This document shows positions 49,601 through 58,000 of a DNA stretch of 64,000 nt, in pieces. This DNA is from Heliocidaris erythrogramma (taxonomy: Eukaryota > Echinodermata > Echinoidea > Camarodonta > Echinometridae). The DNA lies in contig CM046855.1 of the NCBI GenBank assembly GCA_025617745.1, forward strand, positions 44,755,313 through 44,819,312, written 5' to 3'. Each line of letters opens with the position of its first letter. The first letter of the stretch is position 1. The notes beneath the pieces are model-generated. The model did no database searches and was not told the DNA's origin. It worked only from the letters and a program-made list of their open reading frames with translations. The translations under genes were made by a program, and so were the position numbers.

Positions 49601-51944
49601 ATGAATCACAGAATAGAATCATCTCTTCTCTGGGGAAAATATATTGTTGTCTAATAATCAAAATACTTTTCTAAGCTACATGTATGCACGAAGTATTGCA
49701 AGTGATTTGAAATGACATGAAAAGTGAATGAGATATTAAACTGAACTATGTACACAGCATGAAAGAAATAATTTATCAACTTTGAGGAATTTATTTTGAG
49801 TTCAAAGGAAATTGCCGCTTGCAAAGAATAAACTATGGGAACTAATACTTCAGTACCTTAAAATATGAATCATGCAAACACTAACCTGATAAGTTTTTCA
49901 ACAGCATATTTACTGATTTTCTGTTTATCGTCTTTAGTACCTCTGTCCTCGTCTTCCTCACGCCATACACCAAGAGGGGCAAAGCTTGAACCGGATGCCT
50001 CTACCTTCAGTGAGTTGTCGTCTGTCCAGAAGTGACGAGACGTATCGTAATCCAGCTCTTCGTAGTCCTCCAACCTGGAATGAAAGAGCAAGATGAAGAA
50101 ATGTGGCAGCGGTAAAGCAATAGACGAAGATATGGATACATGAACTATAGAAACATGTGGCATCAAAGTTTGATCCGACGTTGTAAACTATTTCTAAGGC
50201 TGAGCAAAAAACAAGAAGCGGAGACTCTGGGGAAAGCCTACTTCACGAGATCTAGAAAGAAGGACGCAGATTCAACTCTAAGCAAGTCAGCCATTAGTGA
50301 CCATGTATCTCAAAACAACCATACTTTAAACTGGAAAAAGAGCAAAGTCCTAGCTAGAGATGACAACAAATATACTAGATGGATCAGGGAGGCCATTCGC
50401 ATCCAAGAGCTTGGCATTTTCAATGAATCGAGGCGCGAGGCAATTCAAATTTATCTTCCACATCCATTCCCATTCTCTCGGACCGTCTGACTGCTGATAC
50501 CCCTTCTACGGGGAGTCAGTGCCAGTCTGAAGAAGCCTGCAGAAACTAATAGGCGAAAGCTCAAAAGGTAACAACCAAATTGATTGTGAAATGATGAAAA
50601 TTCACTTTCATAACTCTTCACCAATCTGATGAATCTCTTCACGGGTATTTCTATTCCTGTTTAAAATATGCGAGCACTTGGTTCAATGATTTCCTTCAAC
50701 ATGGCTTAAAGAGAAAGAGAAGCTAATTTATTATTTTTCACATTTACAAGAAATCAACCATATCTTTGAAACAATAATTCAAATTGTCAGCATAAGATAA
50801 GTTTGATTTTCTTCCACCTTGATTTCCAAAGGAAAGTTTTTCTTTCAGGGGATGCTGAAAGAGTAATTTTCAGCACCAGATCTGCGGCTTTGAAATGATG
50901 GCTGGTAACTAGGCTTACTGGTAACTGAAAATAAAGATTCGGTCTACCATCATACCCCATATCAAGGTCCAGGTCTACTCCATGTAGTTCCCTCAATACA
51001 TCCTTGACTAGTTCCTGGTTCTCATCACTCATTTGGAGGGACTGCATCTTGACCTTGGTGAATGGGTGGTGGGCCTTACGACGACCAGGAGGAACCTTGG
51101 GTTGGTAGGACTGGGAGGCTTTGGGTTGGTACGACTGAGGAGCCTGGTAGCTGTGACAGAATTAGGCATAATGGACACAATCAGGACCATGTTGGCACTG
51201 TCTCAAAGCAGCTTTTTAATTGTGGCAGGAAGAGTTGGATGCTCCATATGAATATCATTTAAAGATCATATGACTGGCATACAATATTATACAAATAAAA
51301 AGCATCTTGCAAAATGTTGTCACATAACAAACACTGTATGATAATAGCTGCAAAGGTGTCAGTACCATACCTTGTGCATTCAAAACTAGTAAACCACATA
51401 ATTATAGCCTGCATGCATTTCCCCAAAATGTCCTTTTTGAGCATGTATTGCGTGAACGAATTGAAAACCCAATACTTCCCCCAAAGATGAAGTAACAAGT
51501 ATGATGATAAACTATTGAATCTAATCAAAGGGCAAGATTCCTGTTAGCTAACTGTACCAAACAACAGAAATAAGTACAATAGGACAATCTACATAGAATA
51601 TCTAAATTATAATACCTGGATGTCTTGGGCTTATCCTGTTTAGGCATGAGTACAAAGTCATCATCGTCATAGTCGTACATCATAGATACGCTCTTGCCCT
51701 TCCTTGCTCCAGTGTCTGAAGAGGGTCCATGGGGCCTTGCAGTAGCCCCCTGCTGCTGGCCTCCTCCCCCTCTTCCTCCCCCTCCTCTGCCTCCTCCCCT
51801 TCCACCACCACCACGCCCTCTCCCCCTTCCTCCTCTTCCCCCTCCTCCTCCTCTACCCCCTCCTCCTCCTCCTCCTCGATTGGCCCGACCTCCTCCTCGG
51901 TTTGGTTTGCCACCCCTTCTAGCAGCTCCTGATGGCTGGCTCAT
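29565..51944 (-). CDS. DHX57: DHX57-type DExH-box RNA helicase, complete coding region
   Basis: Twenty-five coding exons on the minus strand, in transcript order: 51616-51944, 50956-51150, 49886-50074, 49468-49589, 48111-48976, 47278-47399, 46738-46933, 45508-45632, 44681-44814, 44249-44303, 43694-43908, 43021-43127, 42366-42472, 41694-41867, 41102-41265, 40182-40258, 37568-37663, 35154-35294, 34139-34234, 33251-33334, 32766-32903, 32357-32533, 31480-31569, 30814-30957 and 29565-29708. All phases agree; total 4287 bp, 1428 aa against 1386 in human DHX57. Order: Gly/Arg-rich N-terminus, UBA-like segment (about 238-279), RWD interrupted by a CCCH finger (357-375), Walker A GATGCGKT (605-612), DEVH (706-709), SAT (738-740), QRRGRAGR (1001-1008), then helicase-associated and OB-like C-terminal regions. 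The family is a predicted ATP-dependent RNA helicase of unclear cellular role. The start is the ATG of [13 protein letters not shown]. Confidence 0.93.
31588..31796. mobile_element. TA-flanked MITE, 'CTATAAAGACCAC' family
   Basis: Ends ACAGTCAAACCTG and CAGGTGTCACTGT are inverted repeats flanked by TA. Inside, CATAAAGACCACCTG occurs in direct repeats. TA flanks suggest a Tc1/mariner-type origin. Lies in the DHX57 intron between exons 22 and 23. Confidence 0.7.
33375..33537. mobile_element. Palindromic MITE, 'GTTGCAAGAAAGTTGC' family, copy 1
   Basis: Left end GTTTGCAAGAAAGTTGCAA and right end TTGCAACACCCC are inverted; the interior includes GAATGGTTCAGGGTCTGCCC. A copy in the opposite orientation is at 45876-46025. 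In the DHX57 intron between exons 19 and 20. Confidence 0.82.
33554..33691. mobile_element. Palindromic MITE, 'AAGCGTTTTGTC' family, copy 1
   Basis: About 40 bp near-perfect inverted repeats, starting GAGCATTTCATCAAGCGTTT, surround a core TGAAATCCTTGCATCTGATT. A reversed copy is at 46526-46653. It sits 16 bp after the previous MITE. Confidence 0.85.
34950..35126. mobile_element. TA-flanked MITE next to the DHX57 exon 18 donor
   Basis: Ends AGTGGAAACTCGCTATAACG and its near complement TTGTTATAGTGAGTTTCACC form 23 bp inverted repeats between TA dinucleotides, a mariner-like arrangement. Only 27 bp, mostly a T-run, separate it from exon 18. Confidence 0.75.
35620..35660. repeat. Long C-run
   Basis: Twenty C, one T, eight C and further C-rich sequence in a DHX57 intron; one of about ten C-runs of 10 or more bases in the window. 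Confidence 0.9.
36040..36300 (+). repeat. Repeat with (GTTT)n run
   Basis: Starts CGATGAAATCGGCAGGGTT, holds (GTTT)n at about 36073-36136, then GAACGGGTGAACGGATTTGC and GATTAGATTTTGGTGATGAT. Part of this resembles the subrepeats of the 'CCTCCGCC' family. No protein. Confidence 0.5.
37073..37245. mobile_element. MITE with CCAAGGCCGTACGCAG ends
   Basis: CCAAGGCCGTACGCAG at the left and CTGCGTACGGCCTTGG at the right are perfect 16 bp inverted repeats; G- and C-runs lie just inside. In the DHX57 intron between exons 17 and 18. Confidence 0.85.
37829..39812. mobile_element. 2 kb inverted-repeat-bounded element carrying a tandem array
   Basis: TGTATCCCCCGGCA on the left and TGCCGGGGGATACA on the right are exact inverted repeats. 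Between them are about eleven units of 144-168 bp, then a GCG run at 39742-39762. The right end forms a hairpin with GTATCCTCCGGCA. Class is undecided (TIR element or Helitron-like). It lies in the DHX57 intron between exons 16 and 17. Confidence 0.75.
37900..39720. repeat. Higher-order tandem array, about 150 bp units
   Basis: The anchor GACCTTTGACCCTATAAA or a variant occurs at 38069, 38213, 38357, 38513, 38661, 38811, 38967, 39115, 39271, 39439 and 39595. Three unit types alternate, told apart by ACTGGTGGCAGC, AATGAGGGCAGC..AAATATG and AATGAGGGCAGC..AAAGATG, giving a 444-454 bp higher-order period that breaks down after 39115. Confidence 0.88.
40182..42472 (-). CDS. DHX57: DHX57 exons 13-16: RecA2 motifs IV-VI
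   Basis: Exons 42366-42472 ([20 protein letters not shown]), 41694-41867 ([35 protein letters not shown]), 41102-41265 ([20 protein letters not shown]) and 40182-40258 ([20 protein letters not shown]). NIAETSIT is motif V and QRRGRAGR motif VI. Every boundary is canonical and in phase. Confidence 0.92.
40838..41003. mobile_element. Nested fold-back element
   Basis: ACAAATGTTGACTG pairs with CAGTCAACATTTGT; GGTCAAAACCAT pairs with ATAGTTTTAACC; GATCTTGCAACTGTGC pairs with GCACAGTCGCAAGATC. Almost the whole segment can fold on itself. It is in the intron before DHX57 exon 16 in genomic order. Confidence 0.7.
43021..44303 (-). CDS. DHX57: DHX57 exons 10-12: linker between RecA-like domains
   Basis: Exons 44249-44303 (55 bp, [19 protein letters not shown]), 43694-43908 ([17 protein letters not shown] .. 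[11 protein letters not shown]) and 43021-43127 ([30 protein letters not shown]). They match human GRTFPVDQFFLEDAI and VIKTMSIMDFEKVNLELIEA. A decayed second copy of exon 12 lies 137 bp upstream in transcript direction. Confidence 0.9.
43192..43264 (-). pseudogene. Decayed duplicate of DHX57 exon 12
   Basis: On the minus strand an AG is followed by codons for [19 protein letters not shown], nearly the same as exon 12 [20 protein letters not shown], then a TGA arises and the exon's end (KWMVEGDHE) is missing. The acceptor AG is kept but the donor is not. It lies in the intron before exon 12, separated from it by a TTGAA-rich microsatellite. It is a partial tandem duplication, now a pseudo-exon. 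Confidence 0.85.
44681..45632 (-). CDS. DHX57: DHX57 exons 8-9: DEVH box and SAT motif
   Basis: Exon 8 (45508-45632) encodes [19 protein letters not shown] and [14 protein letters not shown], motif II of DExH helicases. Exon 9 (44681-44814) encodes [20 protein letters not shown] then [16 protein letters not shown], motif III. The intron between them contains two degenerate copies of part of exon 8. Confidence 0.92.
45130..45500 (-). pseudogene. Two partial duplicates of DHX57 exon 8 with flanking intron
   Basis: A unit of about 204-219 bp (3' part of exon 8 plus C/T-rich intron) occurs three times: partial copy near 45130-45180, fuller copy near 45300-45390, and the real exon 45508-45632; the shared CTGAG anchors are at 45163, 45382 and 45586. 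In the fuller copy the DEVH codons read Asn-stop-Val-His and the GT donor is lost, so it cannot serve as an exon. Confidence 0.82.
45876..46025. mobile_element. Palindromic MITE, 'GTTGCAAGAAAGTTGC' family, copy 2
   Basis: Starts TGGGGTGTTGCAAGAAAGTT and ends TTTCTTGCAACACCCCA, opposite in orientation to copy 1. Shares AGATG..CTTGCAACAATGATTGTGA-type interior with it. In the DHX57 intron between exons 7 and 8. Confidence 0.82.
46526..46653. mobile_element. Palindromic MITE, 'AAGCGTTTTGTC' family, copy 2
   Basis: GGGGAGCATTTCATCAAG at the left and GATGAAGCGCTCCCC at the right are inverted; the core AGCCAATCAGATGCAAGGAT is the reverse complement of copy 1. Same intron as the previous element. 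Confidence 0.82.
46738..47399 (-). CDS. DHX57: DHX57 exons 6-7: helicase motifs I and Ia
   Basis: Exons 47278-47399 and 46738-46933. They encode [29 protein letters not shown] and, across a phase 2 intron, [20 protein letters not shown] followed by [20 protein letters not shown]. The intron interrupts the Walker A loop at its second Gly. Human has VVVISGMTGCGKTTQIPQF and [20 protein letters not shown]. Confidence 0.92.
47525..47640. repeat. T-rich ATTA/TTTAT low-complexity run
   Basis: More than 100 bp of almost only A and T with (ATTA)n and TTTTTATT units in the DHX57 intron between exons 5 and 6. Confidence 0.85.
48111..48976 (-). CDS. DHX57: DHX57 exon 5: RWD domain with inserted CCCH zinc finger
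   Basis: The largest exon (866 bp). It starts [20 protein letters not shown], with QRQEEAFAL shared with human, then RWD strands, then [19 protein letters not shown] (C-x7-C-x5-C-x3-H, residues 357-375), then a second RWD half [20 protein letters not shown]. The end is acidic ([20 protein letters not shown]). RWD domains usually mediate protein contacts; CCCH fingers bind RNA. Confidence 0.92.
49468..51150 (-). CDS. DHX57: DHX57 exons 2-4: linker and UBA-like domain
   Basis: Exons 50956-51150, 49886-50074 and 49468-49589. Exon 2 encodes [20 protein letters not shown], comparable with human LHMTSENQEKVKALLRDL. Exons 3-4 encode [24 protein letters not shown] then [20 protein letters not shown], a UBA-type three-helix pattern like human ..KLSRYGFNTERCQAVLRMCDG. 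Introns are phase 2, 2, 2 and 1. The intron between exons 2 and 3 holds a Penelope-like fragment. Confidence 0.85.
50140..50580 (+). mobile_element. Penelope-like retroelement 3' fragment
   Basis: A plus-strand frame contains [20 protein letters not shown] followed by [15 protein letters not shown], the pattern seen after the GIY-YIG region in Penelope-like elements. Beyond it comes CTGAAGA-AGCCT..AGGC-GAAA, close to the hammerhead-ribozyme-derived motif at the ends of such elements. It is only a terminal remnant, inserted antisense in a DHX57 intron. Confidence 0.6.
51616..51944 (-). CDS. DHX57: DHX57 exon 1: Gly/Arg-rich N-terminus
   Basis: Starts [19 protein letters not shown] and continues as about 45 residues of G/R repeats, then [20 protein letters not shown]. 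Human DHX57 also starts with a Gly-rich RNA-binding-like tract followed by a short acidic DDFCIF-type motif. The repeat is encoded by a purine-rich run that is polypyrimidine on the plus strand (51750-51905), so length may vary between alleles. Confidence 0.88.
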
Positions 51945-52767
51945 GATGGTGCACTAGATGTTCTTACAGCACTGCAGATAGTTTGGGGGCATTGTCATCT
52001 CTTCGCCTAGATGGACATAAGGATAATATAAAAGAGAATGAAATTAAAATCTAAGGCACATAATTATATTGACGTTTTGATTTGCTGATATTGAAGCAAG
52101 TAGTCACCAGTGAGAATTTGATTTTTCTGACCATGAAAGCAGCTCTCTATCTCATTCTCTGTCTTATTTATCTATTCATTGTTATTCATTTATAATGGGA
52201 ATTATTATCATCTTGTCATCTTGGTTGTTGATGAAGGAATCAATCTATTTCATACATGTAGAAGGTGGGGGAGGTGTAAAAGCATGTGTCCTGTAAGACG
52301 CAGTAAAGGAAAAACTGTTTTTGGAGATTGATCCTTGTGTATCATTATTCTGTATACAAAACTTTCAATACAAATAGACAGCTGTGGTCTGCTGTATAAA
52401 ATAAATAGTCTAATGAATAACTGTAACTAAAGTTAGATTTCATGACACCCAATCACCAAGGTATAAACTTAATCTTTCAATGCAAATATGCAAAGTTAGC
52501 CTAGAGTATTGACAGATTCTTGCAACTGACATGCATGTAATGACAAAGAGAGGCCAATTTGAAATTTATTTGATTAATTTTCACTCATTTTTTTCAGCTA
52601 TATCATAAAATAGGAAACCATCCAGTCAGCTAGCATACAGACTCACACTCTCACGCCAAGTCCAAGATTCAAAGGTGGAATTGGAACAAACACACCTGAT
52701 TATGCATTTGAAGAAAAACAAAGCGCACTGTGCGGAATGAAAGATGAGTGGTTACTTGGCATTATCG

Positions 52768-52891
52768 TGGTTGAGGAAACCACCATTCACTCTGCACAGA
52801 AGAACTTCATTGCTTCACATGCATTGGTGTCCTCTTACCACCCACATACTCATGCAAGTGTGTGCAAGCAAACAAATGGTTTCCTCAACCA
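52768..52891. mobile_element. Short fold-back element
   Basis: TGGTTGAGGAAACCA at the left and TGGTTTCCTCAACCA at the right are perfect 15 bp inverted repeats 124 bp apart. Confidence 0.65.
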
Positions 52892-52985
52892 AGATATAGT
52901 CGGTGACAATTTCAAGATGTCAATTTGTTTCTATTGTACATTTTCTACTTAAAAAACCGCTTGCCAGGTGTCAATGTACGCTTCT

Positions 52986-53373
52986 GGAAGACTTCCTTTT
53001 GTGACAGCCACCCAAAATGAAAAAATAAACAAGTTGGAGGTCTAAAATAGGGGTAGGGCCTATGGTTTAGAATTTAGTGTTAGGGTTAGGGTTTATTCCG
53101 TTTAGGGTTATTTTAACATATTTAAAACCAAAAATACAATTAGCTGCCAACTCGCCTTTGTGGCGCGATTGATACGACGCTGGTTCGACCGGGTTCAATT
53201 CCCACAGCGGACAAGACAAAAATTGTTAGTAAATACTTACAAATCCTGACTTGATTGACGGCTAACAGTTAACAATCAATTACAATGATGAATCGAGAGA
53301 GAAAGGAAGAGTGGAGTACGTAGAATATTCCTTTTTGATTTCTTGGGTGGCTGTCGCAAAAGGAAGTCTTTCC
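52986..53373. mobile_element. Inverted-repeat element with a tRNA-like core
   Basis: GACTTCCTTTTGTGACAGCC on the left matches the reverse complement of the right end (GGCTGTCGCAAAAGGAAGTC) over about 30 bp with two differences. Inside are TTAGGGTTAGGG and a tRNA-like part with A box TGGCGCGATTG (53161) and B box GGTTCAATTCC (53192). The box spacing of 31 is shorter than in a tRNA, so this is a tRNA-derived remnant, not a gene. Confidence 0.7.
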
Positions 53374-55078
53374 GGGGCCTCACTTCAAATTACTTTACTT
53401 TAGTCTTAAGTCAACATATAATGAAAAATAATGTCATAACAACATTAACTAAAGACGGAAGTCGGAATGAGAAAAGTATATATTTCTAATTCTATTTTTT
53501 CTTAATAATATTAATAATAATGCCTTAAAATAATGGCTCAAAAAGCTTTTAAAAGCAGTAAAGATAACAATTAACATTAACATTAGTCATTTTTCATTGC
53601 ATTACTCATAATTAGAGTTGTTTTTTTTTTTTTACTTTTACAAAAAAAAATACAACCTAGGCCTACTAAACGTCTAAAGACAAAGTACTTTAACTTTTTT
53701 AAGTTTTTTAATTTTATTTTTTATCCAATTCTAGTTTTCTACTTTTTAATTTAATGATCTAACTTAACTAACATTAGATTAGGCCTAGATCTTTATCTAA
53801 CCGTTTTATAATGTGTAAATCTATCTTTTGGTTCCATACCTGACCGATGCGGGCTGATGTGAAGTTTTCTGTAGGCCTATATAAATTTACAGCTTGACAA
53901 AGAAACATGAAGAAAGGCATTCAATATAAGTACAACTACAATAAACCAATACAAGTGTGAGTGCGTAGCCGTAGCCGTAGGGTGCTGTTTATGCGCAATT
54001 GCTATGCTAGCTTCCCCGGAGTTTCGGCTGTACTGGCATCCAGGGCTCGGACATCGACGAAAAGGAGCAGGCCGATTTAGCGGTGAACCTACGTGATATA
54101 GAACATGTGGGACTGTAACGTCCTATGTTGCCAGTTTTGTGCGAAGACGTAAATAAAGAATCGTAAGTTAATTTCTTGTAAAAAAAAATATATTTTTACG
54201 ATAAAAATAGCATTATAATGTTTATATTAATTTTTGATTGATCAAAAAAGTTCACAAACGAATATAATATATATTTAAATGTAGTAAATAAAAACTGACA
54301 AGTTTAACTTTAAGAAGCGCGCGCTATACAAAAAAGTCCGCGATATCGCTATTCTCGCAGCTTTTATTTAGCAGCATAGCGAGTTTTGTTTATGATCGAG
54401 TGCACACTGCAAGATCACTGACTTGGAAGACAAAGCTAATGCTGTTTTGATCGAATTGGATAAGTTTATCACGTTACTGCGTGTAAAAATAGTTGGACGT
54501 TAATTTGGGAATGTTTCAATCTAACTTTTACTGATATTTGGCCGGATAAATGAAGGAAGCACACAGCCCATATCCACACATTCACTCGGCTCATTGACAT
54601 TGTTTGTCTCATTTATTTTGTCTTCGACTTGCAACGGTTTTATTAACATGATTCAGACTTCACTGATAGTGAAGTGAAAAACTGCACCAGTTTGGCATGT
54701 TTGGCATTGGGCTTGCTGAGTATTTAGCTTTATTTATAGCATGAGAAGTGTTAAACGTTAGAATTTAGAAAGAAGAACTGAACGGAACTTGACAGAAGTC
54801 AGAACAACTGAGTGAGAGCTGCCACTGTACTCTGTAGTGCTAGCCAAATAAAGCCCAAGCCTTGGGCCAAGAGACTGAAGGAGTGAAGAGTCAAGACTTC
54901 AAAAGTTCAAGTTCAATTCAAGACAAGTTTGATTCTACACACATCAATGGATCTGGTAGATATTCGTCTAAAGTTAGATCAAGACAATTGAAGACACTGG
55001 TCGGGAGTTCAGAATATATATCTTTGAAAGTCTGACTTTGTATTACAGTTTAAGTAACTTCTAACATAAACAGAAACA

Positions 55079-58000
55079 ATGGAGCCTGAAACTGAAACAG
55101 AAAGGAAAACAACCAGCATGACCAGCGACGTTGAGTTCTACGCAGTGTATTCACCATCAAGCACGCCGGTCCCTCTGAATATAAGGTACATGTAGCTCAA
55201 CTAACTTCTTGGTGGAGCTCTGTCAAGTTAAAACTTAAATCAAAAGGAGTTGTTACATGTAAACTTTTAAAGAATGGTTTAACTTTTAATCTTCTGAGAT
55301 GAGAATCCAAAATGCAGCAAGCTTGTATTTAAATATTCAAACTGTCATACAAAGCCAAAGGCTCAAAAGTTAACTTTGTAGAAGTCCTCAGTCGAACATG
55401 GCATAGGTTATTGATAATAATTATTGCTTTTTAAGCTTTCATAATTTATTCATATTTATAAAGAGAGAGTGGTGTCGTTGAATAGCATATGATTAGCATA
55501 TATGAGATTGTTGCAGAGTCAGTGAGACAATAGGTCACCGGATGTATATATCGCCTGAGCTGAGCATCTGAAATTGAATAAGTTCAATTTAATCTGATTA
55601 TTTTTGTTTGATGGAATATTCACTGACACATCTTGGATGGATTTTTATTAATTAAAATAGTAATTTGGTAAGGTGTGTTTGTGTGCGTTTTTTTCCAAAT
55701 ACAATGTTTTAACTATCCCTTCTTTCTCTCAAACAGATCAGCACATCTACTGCCATGTCCATTCCCCAAAATGATAGCAATGTTTGCTGTTTCTTCAGAA
55801 GAGACACACAAGTATACTTCCATTGGGCTGGAGGCCACTCTTGTAAATCATGATAACAAGGCAGAAAGTTTCAACATTGGATCAGTCACACAAGATAGCA
55901 GGTAAAATTCAAAGATATAGTTGGGAAGGTAATTATATAAATTGTAATATAATAATTTATAAGGATCATGCACAATCTAGAGAGAAATTGTTTTTAAGGG
56001 TAATCTTGAGTTTTTGTAAAGAGAAAAAGAAATTCTGAAGAAAAATAAACCAACATAAAATATTAGAAACTAAAAATAAATTATATATGCTGAATGATTT
56101 TGGTATACTATCTGATTCATGAGCAAAGCTAAATTCATAAGGAAGTTTAGCTACATTGTACATTATTTACAGTAGTCGTGACCACACAAGTGGTTTCTTA
56201 TGTGCAAGGAATGTAGAATTTTGATTTATCATTTTCTTTTCTTCTTTCTTTCTTTCTTTCTTTCCTGTTTCTTTCTTTCTCTCCTGTTTCTGCTTCTTCT
56301 TTTACCTAATTCAGAGCATTCTGCTGGCAACCACACCTAAGCAAAGATTTCACCATTCCATTGGAAAGCCATAGCTACCATCTCCACATCGATACCACAG
56401 TCCAGAAAGAAGTCTCGATGGAATCTTCTCAGACAGAATCTCAGGAAATTGCAGACTCACAACCTGAAGGAGAAAGAATATGTTCTGCATCTTTAAGTCC
56501 ACTACCTGGAAGATCGATAGAGGAAGCAAAGCAAAATGAGGAGACACCTCAGGTAACTAAAGAAAATTCTGAATAAAAACTGTCCTCATCACTATATTGG
56601 GTCCTTGCCCGAACATGGACCAACGCTCCACTACTTCGTGAACATATTCATACACAAACATAATCTTTAGACCTCTATGGGATCATGGAAAAGCGTGAGT
56701 GGCGTGAGTGGAAGAGTGTACTCCACCTCGGCCGTGGCCATCGCCATCATGATGATATACATGTAGTTTTAGTGAATTTATAGCCACCTCCATGTAAGTT
56801 GAAAGATACCGCTATCTGAATACAACCCAAAAGGTCTGAAAGCTTTTTATCTTCTTTTGACTACCTAGCTTTCCATCTTGGTTCAAAAGAAAAGAAAAAT
56901 CGTTATCTGACACATTTCATTTTGATGAGCAAATCTTGTTTGGGAGGATAGGATGATACATAGTAGAACAAAATTTGGCCTGTCATATTAGTCTCTGTAG
57001 GATACACATTTACACATTCTGAAGCTTAAAGGAACTCTCCCTGACATCTCTAATTCTCTCAAACCGTCAGCTGCAGGTTCAAGGAACACCCCACCGACCC
57101 CCACACCTCTCCCACTCTGCTAGCAAGAAGAGGAAGTCAAAACATGGAGAAGATAACAATAATGAGGGTACTCCTCCAAGCACCAGGAAGAGGCAGTCAT
57201 CGAGACGGAGGCCGTCGACCACGACCTTATCATCGTCACCCCTGTCATCGAAAGTGGTCACCACAGACAAACAGAAACGCTGTCAGAACCCAGGAACAAA
57301 GAAGGAAAATGACGCAGGTATCAAAAGCTACTGTTCGTGCTCTTTCCTTTTAAGAGGCATGGCATGAAATGCTGTACTTGTATTCATCACAAACGATATC
57401 GGACATGTGTATAATATTTTAAGTGGAGATGCAGAAATAAAATGCATTTCACTAATTCCCACTGGTTTTACACCAGTTGTTTATAAATACATCTACAGTA
57501 ATGCTTGCCAAATACATAGAGAAGTTATCGAGATTCATAGAAGACAGGATATGTATTTTATAACGGAGTTTCTAACTACCCAATATTTACATTCCAACAT
57601 TTTATGAAAAGATATAAATACACGATTCAACCATTTTGAAGCTAGAGGAAAAGATTAAGGTTGAAGAGCCAGGCATCACCTACGATAAGATAGGTTCCTC
57701 CTTGATGCCTCCTGCATACTTTGTCTGTACACAATCATTAGCTGCGGTGGTGTTGTGAAAGGGCACAGGTTTTACTTGGTGAATGAAAATATGTGAAAGA
57801 ACAATAAATTTACCTGTGAGTTGTGGCAGGGGGTAGCAATCATCTTTTTACTGGCCTTCCCCCTCTCCCCTTCATTCTCTCCCTTTCTCTCTTTTTTGTC
57901 TATTGACCATTCAGTTTGGGGTAGGACACTTGTCCAAATGTGCCCCTCCCCCCCCCCCCCCCCCCCCCCCCCCTTAGCTATGCCTATGGTGATTAAGTCT

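Larger units (their letters stand above)
51945..55078. promoter_or_regulatory. Head-to-head spacer of DHX57 and the kelch gene
   Basis: About 3.1 kb separate the start codons. GC-richer, CpG-containing sequence at about 53955-54170 could be a shared promoter. A plus-strand donor (ATCGTAAGTT, 54163) and an acceptor (TATTACAG, 55048) suggest a noncoding first exon for the kelch gene; a minus-strand acceptor near 52007 or 51972 suggests a spliced 5' UTR for DHX57. All of this is inference. Two inverted-repeat elements occupy 52768-53373. Confidence 0.35.

Noticed and set aside
51680-51957. Pro- or Glu-rich frames over DHX57 exon 1
   Set aside because: Alternate-frame readings of the Gly/Arg repeat.
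53080-53110. TTAGGG repeats as an interstitial telomere
   Set aside because: Only two to three units inside a repeat element; far too short.
53143-53212. Functional tRNA gene
   Set aside because: A and B boxes are too close and no cloverleaf with an anticodon arm can be drawn.
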